Assembly: GCF_900101905.1 (NCBI RefSeq)
Contig: NZ_FNAJ01000004.1
Coordinates: 591,869 to 655,868, forward strand
Length of the DNA stretch: 64,000 nucleotides
From: Myxococcus virescens
Lineage (GTDB): Bacteria > Myxococcota > Myxococcia > Myxococcales > Myxococcaceae
Direction of reading: 5' to 3'
The notes beneath the pieces are model-generated. The model did not search any database. It saw only the letters and a program-made list of their open reading frames with translations, and had not been told where the DNA came from. The position numbers and the translations under genes were made by a program. The number at the start of each line of letters is the position of its first letter. The first letter of the stretch is position 1. Of this stretch, positions 22,095 to 30,045 are shown piece after piece.

Positions 22095-23663
22095 ATGCCT
22101 CGCACCGCGCATAGGCCGCTGGAAGTGGATGAGGAGAAGCTCGTCCTTCAATTCCCCAGCCTGGACCGTAAGGCCGTGGGTGCGTTCTTCACGCCGGCAC
22201 CGCTGGCGGAACGCACCCTCGCGCTCGCGCTCCAGCACGTAGGCGGAGGCCCCCTCACCGTTGTCGACCCCTCGTGCGGCGCGGGCGCCTTCCTCACCGC
22301 CGCTTCGCGGCTGCGGCCCGGCGTCCGGCTCTGTGGCCTCGAGTTGGACCCCGAGGTCGCCCGCCTCTGCCAGGCCCGCGTGCCCGAGGCCACTGTGCGC
22401 GCGGGAGACGCGCTGCGAGACGGACTGGAGCCCCTGCTCGCCACCATTCCGCCGGACCACCAGGAGCTGTGGGTGGGCAACCCGCCCTACAACGGCACCT
22501 CCTCCGTGCTGAAGGACCCGGGCACCTATGCGCGGCTGCGCGCCCTGCTCCCACTGGCGCTGATGCCTGGCACCAGCCTGCGAGACGACTTCGCCTTCTT
22601 CCTCCTGGTGGCCGCGCACCGGCTGGCCACCCGTCCCGGCGCGCTCGCCTTCATCATCCCCGCGAGCTTCCTCGACGCCTTCATGTACGCGCCGCTGCGC
22701 CAGTCGCTGCTGGAGACACTCTCCCTGCGCGAGGTGGTGGACCTGGGCCCCGGCGCCTTCGCGGGCACCCAGGTGCGGACCTGCATCACCGTGTGGAGTT
22801 CTCTCCCGGGCCCCCACCCCGCCCCGCGCTTCGAGCGGCGCGGCATCGGACAACACTTCACCCCCGAGCCCCCCGAGTGGCGGCTCGCCCCCACCGCGCC
22901 CGAGGCGTCCGCCCTGGATGCCCGCTGGAGAGAGCGTGGAGAGCCCCTGACGCGGCTCGTCCCCGTCAGCCTCCCCGGCGTGAAGACACGCTTCGACGAG
23001 CTGCTGGTGGACGCGGACCCGGAGCGGCTCCTCACCCGCGTGAAGGACTTCGCGGCCACGCCCGAAGAAGCCCTGCCCGAGTTCGCGAAGGCCCACGGCC
23101 TGCCCGAAGAGCTGCTGCCCAAGCTGCGCGCATTGAAGGCCGGTCCGCCGCTGGAGGTGGACGCCAGCTACATACGGCCCTTCTACCGCTACGGCGGCGC
23201 GCGCCACCGCGGCAGCGTGCCCCCCGAGGCCCGCGCCTACTGCTACCTGGACCGGCGGCTCGTCCCCCGCGGTGACCACCGGCTGCGCGGCCCCTACGAC
23301 CCGCACCTGGGCGCGGTGAAGCTGCTCTTCAACGTGCGAGAGCTGCCCTTGTCGGCCGCGCTGCTGGAAGACGAAGGCTGCGTGCATGACCACCGCCACG
23401 CGCGCTTCGCCCCGCTCTACGTGCCGCAGCGCCTGCGCGACGAGGGGCTGGGCCTCACCCGGTCCGTGAAGACACGGGACGAACTGGGCCCGCTGGTGCC
23501 CAACCTCTCTCCCCGGGGCCTGGCATGGGCCGAACGCCTGGGCGGCCCCCTGCCCGCCTTCCAGGCCCTGGTCCGCTTCCTCAACGGGGCGGAAGTCCAA
23601 GGCATCTGGGCGCCCGCCTTTGGTGCCTCCCGCGTCGTGCCCGTGCCCCTCGCGGAGGAGTGA
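22095..23663 (+). CDS. Adenine-N6 DNA methyltransferase-like protein (solitary)
   Basis: A 522-residue class I methyltransferase. Motif I is VDPSCGAGAFLTAASRL, the acidic SAM-binding residue is in LCGLELDPEV, and the catalytic motif IV is NPPYNGTSS, the N-P-P-Y form of N6-adenine DNA methylases. FIIPASFLDAFMYAPLRQSL matches motif VI-type segments of Eco57I/type IIG enzymes. The C-terminal half (residues 270-522) could be a target-recognition region. I saw no nuclease motif such as PD-(D/E)XK in the protein and no restriction gene nearby. The start at 22095 was chosen for homology-like onset; ATGs at 22008 and earlier lie in less coding-like DNA. Confidence 0.82.
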   Translation: MPRTAHRPLEVDEEKLVLQFPSLDRKAVGAFFTPAPLAERTLALALQHVGGGPLTVVDPSCGAGAFLTAASRLRPGVRLCGLELDPEVARLCQARVPEATVRAGDALRDGLEPLLATIPPDHQELWVGNPPYNGTSSVLKDPGTYARLRALLPLALMPGTSLRDDFAFFLLVAAHRLATRPGALAFIIPASFLDAFMYAPLRQSLLETLSLREVVDLGPGAFAGTQVRTCITVWSSLPGPHPAPRFERRGIGQHFTPEPPEWRLAPTAPEASALDARWRERGEPLTRLVPVSLPGVKTRFDELLVDADPERLLTRVKDFAATPEEALPEFAKAHGLPEELLPKLRALKAGPPLEVDASYIRPFYRYGGARHRGSVPPEARAYCYLDRRLVPRGDHRLRGPYDPHLGAVKLLFNVRELPLSAALLEDEGCVHDHRHARFAPLYVPQRLRDEGLGLTRSVKTRDELGPLVPNLSPRGLAWAERLGGPLPAFQALVRFLNGAEVQGIWAPAFGASRVVPVPLAEE

Positions 23664-23683
23664 GCGCTACAGAGCAGATGGCT

Positions 23684-23699
23684 CGGATGCCCGCTTGCT
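23684..23699 (+). promoter_or_regulatory. Weak sigma-54 promoter candidate upstream of sodC
   Basis: CGGATGCCCGCTTGCT keeps the invariant GG and GC at the right spacing and a perfect TTGCT -12 element, but the rest of the -24 element is poor. Transcription would start near 23711, leaving a leader of about 68 bases. In such a GC-rich genome a chance match is quite possible. Confidence 0.25.
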
Positions 23700-23778
23700 T
23701 TCCCCTGCGGCGGGCACGAGCAACCGCTAGTGTCCACCTTCGCTCCGTAGCGCACGACCCCAGGAGGAAGACACACTC

Positions 23779-24333
23779 ATGAAGATTCGAGCCCTGCTCA
23801 CCGCCGCCGCACTGACCGCCGCCCTCCCCGCACTGGCTCAGGAGGGCGCGGGCACGCCGCCGCCAGCGGACAAGAAGACGCCGCCCAAGGGCCAGACGGC
23901 CAAGGCCCAGGTGAAGGACTCCGAGGGCAAGGACGTGGGCGAAATCACCCTCGAGCAGACCAAGCAAGGCATCCTCATCAAGGGCAAGCTGAGCAACCTG
24001 CCGCCGGGCCAGCACGCCTTCCACATCCATGAAGTGGGCAAGTGCGAGGGGCCCGCCTTCACCACGGCGGGCGGCCACTTCAACCCCAGCAAGAAGGCCC
24101 ACGGCCTGCTGGCGCCCAAGGGCAAGCACCACGGCGACCTGCCCAACCTCTACGTGGCCCAGGACGGCACGGTGCAGTTCGACATTTTTTCGCAGAACGG
24201 CCTCACCGTGAAGTCGCTGTTCGACAAGGACGGCTCCGCGATGGTGGTGCACGCCAAGGAGGACGACTACCACACCGACCCGACGGGCGACGCGGGCGGC
24301 CGCATCGCCTGCGGCGTGGTGGAGAAGACCTAG
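23779..24333 (+). CDS. sodC: Copper/zinc superoxide dismutase, exported
   Basis: A 184-residue SodC with a signal peptide ending in PALAQ. The metal-site motifs are present: HAFHIHEVGKCE (two copper histidines and a disulfide cysteine), GGHFNP, HHGDLPNL and the C-terminal GRIACGVV with the partner cysteine. A Pro/Lys/Thr-rich linker of about 20 residues separates signal and domain. It removes superoxide in the periplasm or outside the cell. A GGAGGAAG ribosome site precedes the ATG. It is a single gene, convergent with the VWA-protein gene and separated from it by a strong hairpin. Confidence 0.95.
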   Translation: MKIRALLTAAALTAALPALAQEGAGTPPPADKKTPPKGQTAKAQVKDSEGKDVGEITLEQTKQGILIKGKLSNLPPGQHAFHIHEVGKCEGPAFTTAGGHFNPSKKAHGLLAPKGKHHGDLPNLYVAQDGTVQFDIFSQNGLTVKSLFDKDGSAMVVHAKEDDYHTDPTGDAGGRIACGVVEKT

Positions 24334-24357
24334 CCCGCCCCGCGCGGGAAGCAACCC

Positions 24358-24384
24358 GGCCTCTCCCTCGCACAGGGAGAGGCC
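24358..24384. terminator. Bidirectional hairpin terminator
   Basis: The arms GGCCTCTCCCT (24358-24368) and AGGGAGAGGCC (24374-24384) pair perfectly over 11 bp around a five-base loop. The hairpin sits between the convergent ends of sodC (24333) and the VWA gene (24389). There is no clear U-tract, as is common in GC-rich genomes. Confidence 0.75.
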
Positions 24385-24388
24385 GCTG

Positions 24389-26668
24389 TCACACGTAGCC
24401 GAAGCGCCGGCGGGCGAACCACTCCGCGCCCAGCAGCGCGATGAGCGCCACCAGGTAGTACCAGCGGTCCCACAGCGGCTGGTCCCTGGCGCGGCCCACC
24501 TCCACCACCGGCGGGTCCAGCAGCGGCACATCCGGAAGGCCGTCCTGCGGCAGCGTGTATGACTTGCCGCCCGTCTCCTTCGCAATCTGCGCCATCAACT
24601 CCGGCCGCACGGACGCGTCCGACAGCTCGGGCCCCACGGCGCGCACGGCCACCGCGTCCTCGCCCTTGCCCAGGTCCGTCTCGCCCTTCTTCGCGGAGGC
24701 CAGCAGCTTGTAGGGCCCGGGCGCGGGGGGCTCGAACTCCAGCCGCACCACGCCGTCCGTCCCCGTGGTGCCCGTCTGCACCGCCACCGGCTTCTGCGTG
24801 GCGACGGAGAAGAGCTCCACCCGCACCTGCGCGTCCTGCGCCGGCTGGTAGTCCGCCATCCGCGCCTGCACCACGACGCCCACGGGCCGGCCCGGCTCCA
24901 CGGACGGCGGGTCCGCCGTCACCTTCAGCGTCGTCAGGTCCGGGTCCCTCACCAGCCACCGCAGCGCGTTGCCCCAGAAGCGGTCATACGCGCGGCTGGG
25001 CGAGCCGTGCTTGTGCGCCGCGAAGGCCCAGTACCAGGAGGCGTCCGTGGCCATCACCAGCGAGCGGCCCCGGCCGTAGTCCCACACGGCCACCAGCGGC
25101 GCGTTCTTCCCGCCCACCGTCAGGTGCGGGTGGTCCAGCAGCACCGTGGCCCCCGGACGCGCCTGCGTCAGGTTGGCGCCAGGGATGGGCGGCAGCTCCG
25201 CCCACGCGGCCTCCGTGCTGGCGGCGCCCATGCCAATGCCCGTCACCGGGTGGCGCAGGCCCTCGGGCGTCAGGCGCGGCTTGAAGGCGTCCAGGTTGGC
25301 GGGGCCCGCGGCCGCCACAGGCAGCGCCTCCATCAGCGTGGGCATGGTGGCGCGGCCTTCGCCCAGCACACTGTCGCCGCCAATCATCACGAAGGCGCCG
25401 CCGTTGTGGACGTAGCGCTCCAGGTTGCGCTCGTACTCGGCGATGGAGAGCGACGGGTCCGCGTGCCCGAAGTTCTGGAAGATGACGACGTCGAAGGTGT
25501 CCAGCTTCGTGTCGAAAATCTCCTCCATGGGGAACGGGATGAGGGACAGCTCGCGCTGGTCGTTCACCACGCCCGGGTCGTCCGACAGCGTGCGCAGGAT
25601 GTAGAAGGACACCAGGTCCACGTTGGCGTCCTGGCGCAAGAGGCCACGCAGGTAGCGCTCGTCCCAGGAGGGCCGTCCCACCACCAGCAGCACGCGCACG
25701 CGGTCCCGAATCACCTTCAGCGTGAAGGAGCGCGTGTTGTTGTCCGCCACGGCCTCGCCCGGGAAGGTGGGCACCGTCACGGTGTAGACGAAGCGCCCCG
25801 TCTGGTCCGGGGTGAAGGTGAAGGCCACGGGCTTCACGTCGTCCGCGGACTCCATCCGCACCACCTTGCTGGCGACCGTCTTGCCTTCCTGACTCAGCAC
25901 CACGGGGATGTCCTGCCCCGCGAAGCCGCGGCCGTGAATCTCCACCTCCACGGTGAGCGAGTTGCGCACGAAGGCGAAGTCATCCACCTTCAGCCCCTCC
26001 ACGGCGACATCCCTCAGCGTCTCCTGCCCCACGGTGAAGGTGGAGACGGGGACGTTCAGGTCCGCCAGCGCCGCGCGCGCCCGGCCCACCACGCCCGCCT
26101 TGAGCTCGGTGTTGTCCGCGCCGTCGCTGAACAGCAGCACCCCGGACAGCTTGCGCGAGCCCTGCCCCGCCCCCGCCGCGGCGCGCACCGCCGAGAGCAG
26201 GTCCGTGGTGCCCGCGCGCGCGGGCGTCATCAGCGTCTCCGGCGTCGCCGGCGCCAGCTCCGGGTCGAAGCCGTACAGCTCCACCGTGAAGCGGTCCTGA
26301 AGCTCCGCCAGGCGCGGCGCGGCCCGTTCCAGGAACGCGGCCACTTCCTCGGAGCGAGAGCGTCCGCCCACCTCCGCGGGGAAGCTCATGGACGCGGAGC
26401 GGTCCACCAGCACCGCGACGCGGTTCTTCATGCGCGCCACCTGCAGGTGACGGATGCCGGGCTCCAGCAGGAAGAAGAGCGCGGCCACGCCGGCGCCGAC
26501 ACGCAGGGCCCAGAGCAGGACCCGGCGCCCGCGCGAGGGCTCCCGGCGCACGCCCCAGGCGGCCAGCGCCACGCCCAGCACCAACCCCAGGGCGAGCAGG
26601 ACCAGCGCCCACGGTGGCAATGGCGAGAGGGTGACGAGCTTCCAGGCGTTGAACGTGGGGGAATTCAT
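24389..26668 (-). CDS. Membrane-anchored VWA/glutamine-amidotransferase-like protein
   Basis: A 759-residue protein. Two N-terminal helices (WALVLLALGLVLGVALAAWG and LLWALRVGAGVAALFFLL) precede a von Willebrand A domain with a MIDAS-type motif VAVLVDRSASMSF (about residues 83-95). Then come Ig-like or CARDB-like repeats, a class I amidotransferase-like region around GGAFVMIGGDSVLGEG, a further beta domain and a C-terminal helix with RRRFGYV. This layout occurs in clusters with MoxR, DUF58 and BatA-type genes in many bacteria. Here only a DUF4159 gene lies upstream on the same strand (stop 27 bases before this start). The function is probably in envelope integrity, but that is unproven. Confidence 0.8.
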   Translation of the reverse strand: MNSPTFNAWKLVTLSPLPPWALVLLALGLVLGVALAAWGVRREPSRGRRVLLWALRVGAGVAALFFLLEPGIRHLQVARMKNRVAVLVDRSASMSFPAEVGGRSRSEEVAAFLERAAPRLAELQDRFTVELYGFDPELAPATPETLMTPARAGTTDLLSAVRAAAGAGQGSRKLSGVLLFSDGADNTELKAGVVGRARAALADLNVPVSTFTVGQETLRDVAVEGLKVDDFAFVRNSLTVEVEIHGRGFAGQDIPVVLSQEGKTVASKVVRMESADDVKPVAFTFTPDQTGRFVYTVTVPTFPGEAVADNNTRSFTLKVIRDRVRVLLVVGRPSWDERYLRGLLRQDANVDLVSFYILRTLSDDPGVVNDQRELSLIPFPMEEIFDTKLDTFDVVIFQNFGHADPSLSIAEYERNLERYVHNGGAFVMIGGDSVLGEGRATMPTLMEALPVAAAGPANLDAFKPRLTPEGLRHPVTGIGMGAASTEAAWAELPPIPGANLTQARPGATVLLDHPHLTVGGKNAPLVAVWDYGRGRSLVMATDASWYWAFAAHKHGSPSRAYDRFWGNALRWLVRDPDLTTLKVTADPPSVEPGRPVGVVVQARMADYQPAQDAQVRVELFSVATQKPVAVQTGTTGTDGVVRLEFEPPAPGPYKLLASAKKGETDLGKGEDAVAVRAVGPELSDASVRPELMAQIAKETGGKSYTLPQDGLPDVPLLDPPVVEVGRARDQPLWDRWYYLVALIALLGAEWFARRRFGYV

Positions 26669-26695
26669 CCAGGCTTTCGGCGGAGGGCCGGGGCT

Positions 26696-27454
26696 TCAGC
26701 GCCGCTTGTTGAGGATGAGCGGCAGGTGGACGGCATCGTCCTTGTAGTCCAGGCAGAGGGCATACATGCACACGTTGATGCCCAGCCGTACCGCCAGCTC
26801 GCGCTGGGGCTCGCCACCCGGCGAGACGTCGAACTCGTAGTCACCCGACTCGTTGCGGCTCCATGCCCCGGCCAAGTCGTTCTGCGAGTACAGCACCGCG
26901 GCGCGCTTGCCCAGGTTGCAGCCCATCAACTGAGGCTTGTTGAGCACCCGCCCTGGCGCCGCGTCCAGCAGGAAGAAGGACTTGAACACCACGTGCTTCG
27001 ACGGCACCTCGGCCAGCGGGCTCTGCGGCAGCACCCGCGCCATCTCCCGGCGGAAGGACGCGTCGAAGCCGGCCCCGTCGCTGGCGTCGTTGGCGTCCGC
27101 GAGCATGAAGCCGCCGTACGTCAGGTAGCGGCGCAGGTTGGCCACCTCCGCCTCCTCCAGCGGGGGAAACTCTCCCTCGCCGCCGAAGTAGAGGAACGGG
27201 TATTCGAAGAGGTCCGGTGAACTGAGCGGAAACGGGCGCGCGTCCGGCACGACCTCCACGGAGGTGCGGCGCTGGAGCTCCCAGGTGATGCGGCGCAGCC
27301 CGGACAGCCGTGTATCCCAGCGGCCCTTGTGACGGGCCACGGCGGGGATGAAGCGGTTCTTCTCACCGAAGGCATGCGCCCGCCGCGCCAGCAGTGGGGC
27401 GAGCGCGGCGGTGCCGAGCAGGAGGTTTCGACGGGTCAGACGCCGCGCGGACAT
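26696..27454 (-). CDS. DUF4159 protein with Tat-type signal
   Basis: A 252-residue exported protein. The N-terminus MSARRLTRRNLLLGTAALAP looks like a twin-arginine signal. The body matches the DUF4159 type: YPFLYFGGEGEFPPLEE, LRRYLTYGGFMLADANDASD and a late cysteine-containing segment MGCNLGKRAAVLYSQNDL. DUF4159 proteins commonly accompany VWA/MoxR clusters, and this one precedes the VWA gene by 27 bases, so the pair is probably an operon. Confidence 0.82.
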   Translation of the reverse strand: MSARRLTRRNLLLGTAALAPLLARRAHAFGEKNRFIPAVARHKGRWDTRLSGLRRITWELQRRTSVEVVPDARPFPLSSPDLFEYPFLYFGGEGEFPPLEEAEVANLRRYLTYGGFMLADANDASDGAGFDASFRREMARVLPQSPLAEVPSKHVVFKSFFLLDAAPGRVLNKPQLMGCNLGKRAAVLYSQNDLAGAWSRNESGDYEFDVSPGGEPQRELAVRLGINVCMYALCLDYKDDAVHLPLILNKRR

Positions 27455-27511
27455 AGGGCGTATCTATATACCGTCGACGGGTATGCGCATTCCCCGGTAT
27501 AGAACGGCGTC

Positions 27512-27775
27512 ATGGCGAAAGGCGGACAGACGCCCCCGGCGCCCGGCTCGGCGGAGACCCATGCCGCCTGGGCCCGGAAGGAGGCGGGCGACGTGGCGGG
27601 GGCGCGGCGCGACGCCGAGCGAATCCTCGCGGGCAGCCCGTCCGCCGAGGACCGCGCGGAGGCGGAGGAGCTGCTGCGGCGCACCACCACCCCGCGCGCC
27701 CTGTACGGCTTCGCCCTGCTCGCCGCCACCGTCTTCGTGCTCCTGCTCGTACTCGCAATCGTCCGATACGCGTAA
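27512..27775 (+). CDS. Small single-helix membrane protein
   Basis: An 87-residue protein with a charged N-terminal half (WARKEAGDVAGARRDAERIL, resembling a TPR-like helix pair) and a C-terminal membrane helix (LYGFALLAATVFVLLLVLAI). It is divergent from the DUF4159 gene across 57 bases, and the next membrane-protein gene begins 32 bases after its stop. Function unknown. Confidence 0.65.
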   Translation: MAKGGQTPPAPGSAETHAAWARKEAGDVAGARRDAERILAGSPSAEDRAEAEELLRRTTTPRALYGFALLAATVFVLLLVLAIVRYA

Positions 27776-27807
27776 GCTTCGGCGGACCGCATCAAGGAGA
27801 ATCTGCC

Positions 27808-28512
27808 ATGGAAGGCCTCCTCCAGGCCCTCGGGGCTTACCAGACGTTCAATCCGACCGGCTGGGTGGCCGTCTACCGGATGCTGCCCATGTGGGCCGGC
27901 ATCGTGTGCTGTGTCGCTGGCGTGACGTTGCTCGTCGCCGGTGGGGGCAAGCTGTTCCGCGTGCTCGCGGGCCCCATCGGCGCGGTGCTGGGCCTGCTGT
28001 GGACGCCCGTGCTCGTCATGAAGCTGGGCCTGCCGGACGTGGCGAAGATGGCCACCATCGCCGCCGCGGTGCTGATGGCGCTGGGTTTCCTGCTCCCCAC
28101 GGCCATCACCTTCCTGGGCGTGGGGGTGCCGCTGGGGCTGCTGGCCGGGCAGATCGCCGGGCAGCAGGACTTCCTGCTGGGCTTCGCGCCGGGCTTCATC
28201 ATCGGCGGGCTGGTGGGCGCGATGCTGCAACGCCCGGTGGCCGTGCTGGTGGCCTCCGCGGTGGGTGCGTGGATGTTCGTCATCGGCGCGCTCGCGGCGC
28301 TCCACCAGGTGGGCGGCGTGGTGCAGGCGGTGGCCAGCAAGCCCTGGGGCGTCATCATCGCCGCGGGCCTCTTCGCCGTGGCCGGCGCGGTGTACCAGCT
28401 GGCCGTCCGGCCCTCACCCGAGGAGGCGGACAAACTTCGCGCGGAGCGTGAGCGGCTCAAGGTGCGGCAGGCGGAGCAACATGCGCTCGAAAAACGGTGG
28501 GGGGTCAAGTAG
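27808..28512 (+). CDS. Polytopic membrane protein, unknown function
   Basis: A 234-residue protein with seven or so hydrophobic segments rich in Gly/Ala/Val (for example WAGIVCCVAGVTLLVAGGG and GLLAGQIAGQQDFLLGFAPG), ending in a charged coiled-coil-like tail (EEADKLRAERERLKVRQAEQ). An AAGGAG ribosome site precedes the ATG. It resembles TMEM198/DUF4203-type proteins in hydrophobic pattern, but I cannot assign it firmly. The gene lies between two membrane-protein genes on the same strand. Confidence 0.7.
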   Translation: MEGLLQALGAYQTFNPTGWVAVYRMLPMWAGIVCCVAGVTLLVAGGGKLFRVLAGPIGAVLGLLWTPVLVMKLGLPDVAKMATIAAAVLMALGFLLPTAITFLGVGVPLGLLAGQIAGQQDFLLGFAPGFIIGGLVGAMLQRPVAVLVASAVGAWMFVIGALAALHQVGGVVQAVASKPWGVIIAAGLFAVAGAVYQLAVRPSPEEADKLRAERERLKVRQAEQHALEKRWGVK

Positions 28513-28592
28513 CCCCCAGAGACTGGTGGCCGTGCTTTACGTCCCCCTGCCCGGGGCGTAGATTCCGCCGCCTTTCCCCCCCGGAAGGATTG

Positions 28593-30026
28593 ATGGGTCA
28601 GGCCAGGCGTCAGGAGAAGCAGCACGAGTCCCCCACGGAGTCCGCTCCCCGGCAGGAGCCTCCCGCGAGCACCGCGTGGGTGAAGCCGACGGGACTGACT
28701 CGCAAGGGGTGGGCCGTGCTCGTCGGCCTCATCCTCGTCATCCAGTACCCGCTCATCCACTACGCGCTGCTGCGCGGACAGGCGGAGGTGACGGCGAAGC
28801 TGCCCTACACGCAGGACTTCTCCGACCCGGGCGTGGTGGAGCGCGACTTCTTCTCCACGGGTGGCTACTGGCGCGTGCTGCAGGGCGAGCTGCTCGCCCC
28901 CGGCGTGAAGAACAACCCGCTGTGGCTGCAGGCCCCGCTGCCGGATGACGTCGCCGTGGAATTCGACGTTCGGTCGGAGCTGCCCGCCGGTGACATCCGG
29001 GTGGAGCTCTTTGGCAACGGCGTGGACCCGGCCTCCGGGTACGTGCTGGTGCAGGGCGGCTGGAACAACGCCATGTCCGTCATCGGCCGGCGCGACATGA
29101 ACGCGCCCTCCCTGGACGCCCTCCGGCGCCGCGCCGCTCGCGGAGGCAAGGAGAACGTGGACCTGAAGGCCAGCGGCTTCTTCAAGGAGAACACCAAGGT
29201 CCGGGTGGAGCTGCGAGGCCAGCCGGTGCAGGCGGGCCGCACGTATCACTGGCGCATCGAGCGCCGGGGCTCGCTGCTGCGCTGGTTCGTCGACGGCGAG
29301 CTGATGCTGGAGCTGGACGACCCCTTCCCGCTCAAGGGCCCCGGGCAGGACCGGCTGGGCCTGTCCGGCTTCGAGTCCCAGATTTTCTACGACAACCTGC
29401 GGGTGGACACGCCGGACCGGCTGCCCTTCACGGCGGCGCCGCGCGCGCCCACGCCGCCCCCCGGCCCCTACGCGGACGACTTCAACCGCGACACGCTGGG
29501 TGACGCGTGGAACGCCACCAACCCCTCCGCGGTGAAGCTGGTGGACGGGGCGCTGGTGGTGGAGCTGATGCACAACCGGCCGGTGTGGCTGAAGCAGCCC
29601 ATCCCCACCAACGCCACCATTGAATTCGACGCCTGGACGGACAACCCGGAGGGCGACATCAAGGTGGAGGTGTGGGGTGACGGGCGCTCGTTCTACGCGG
29701 GCGACCTGCGGCTGCAGTACACCGCCACCGGGTACGTCATCATCTTCGGTGGCTGGCGCAACACCCAGTCCGCCATCGCCCGGCAGAACGAGCACGCGAA
29801 TGACCGGGCGGTGCGCGACGGCGCCGCGGTGGTGCCCGGCAAGCGCCACCACATCAAGATTACCCGCAACGGCGGCACCCTGGCGTGGGAGCTGGATGGC
29901 CAGCCCTACCTGACGCTCAAGGACCCCGTCCCGCTGGAGGGCCCACGCAATCAGTACTTCGGCTTCTCCGGTTGGAAGAACCGGGTTCACTTCGACAACT
30001 TGAAGATTCAGCCGCTCGCCCCCTAG
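28593..30026 (+). CDS. Membrane-anchored protein with two lectin-like (DUF1080/LamG-type) domains
   Basis: A 477-residue protein. After a short charged N-terminus, one helix (WAVLVGLILVIQYPLIHY) anchors it. Two homologous beta-rich domains follow, at about residues 70-285 and 300-477. Each begins with a D-F-(N/S)-R/D-P segment (YTQDFSDPGVVERDF and YADDFNRDTLGDAW). Each also contains (D/E)-I-(R/K)-V-E-(L/V)-(F/W)-G-(N/D)-G, a R-x-Y/H-H-(W/I) core and LSGFESQIFYDNL or FSGWKNRVHFDNL near its end. This matches concanavalin-like 3-keto-disaccharide-hydrolase domains. The start at 28593 follows a GGAAGGA site. The ketoacyl-synthase gene follows 19 bases later. Confidence 0.75.
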   Translation: MGQARRQEKQHESPTESAPRQEPPASTAWVKPTGLTRKGWAVLVGLILVIQYPLIHYALLRGQAEVTAKLPYTQDFSDPGVVERDFFSTGGYWRVLQGELLAPGVKNNPLWLQAPLPDDVAVEFDVRSELPAGDIRVELFGNGVDPASGYVLVQGGWNNAMSVIGRRDMNAPSLDALRRRAARGGKENVDLKASGFFKENTKVRVELRGQPVQAGRTYHWRIERRGSLLRWFVDGELMLELDDPFPLKGPGQDRLGLSGFESQIFYDNLRVDTPDRLPFTAAPRAPTPPPGPYADDFNRDTLGDAWNATNPSAVKLVDGALVVELMHNRPVWLKQPIPTNATIEFDAWTDNPEGDIKVEVWGDGRSFYAGDLRLQYTATGYVIIFGGWRNTQSAIARQNEHANDRAVRDGAAVVPGKRHHIKITRNGGTLAWELDGQPYLTLKDPVPLEGPRNQYFGFSGWKNRVHFDNLKIQPLAP

Positions 30027-30045
30027 CGGCGAAGGACAATCACAC

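Noticed and set aside
22095..24333. Defence island around the methyltransferase
   Set aside because: The neighbours are an MBL persulfide dioxygenase and SodC, with no nuclease, helicase or toxin gene; one methylase alone does not make a system.
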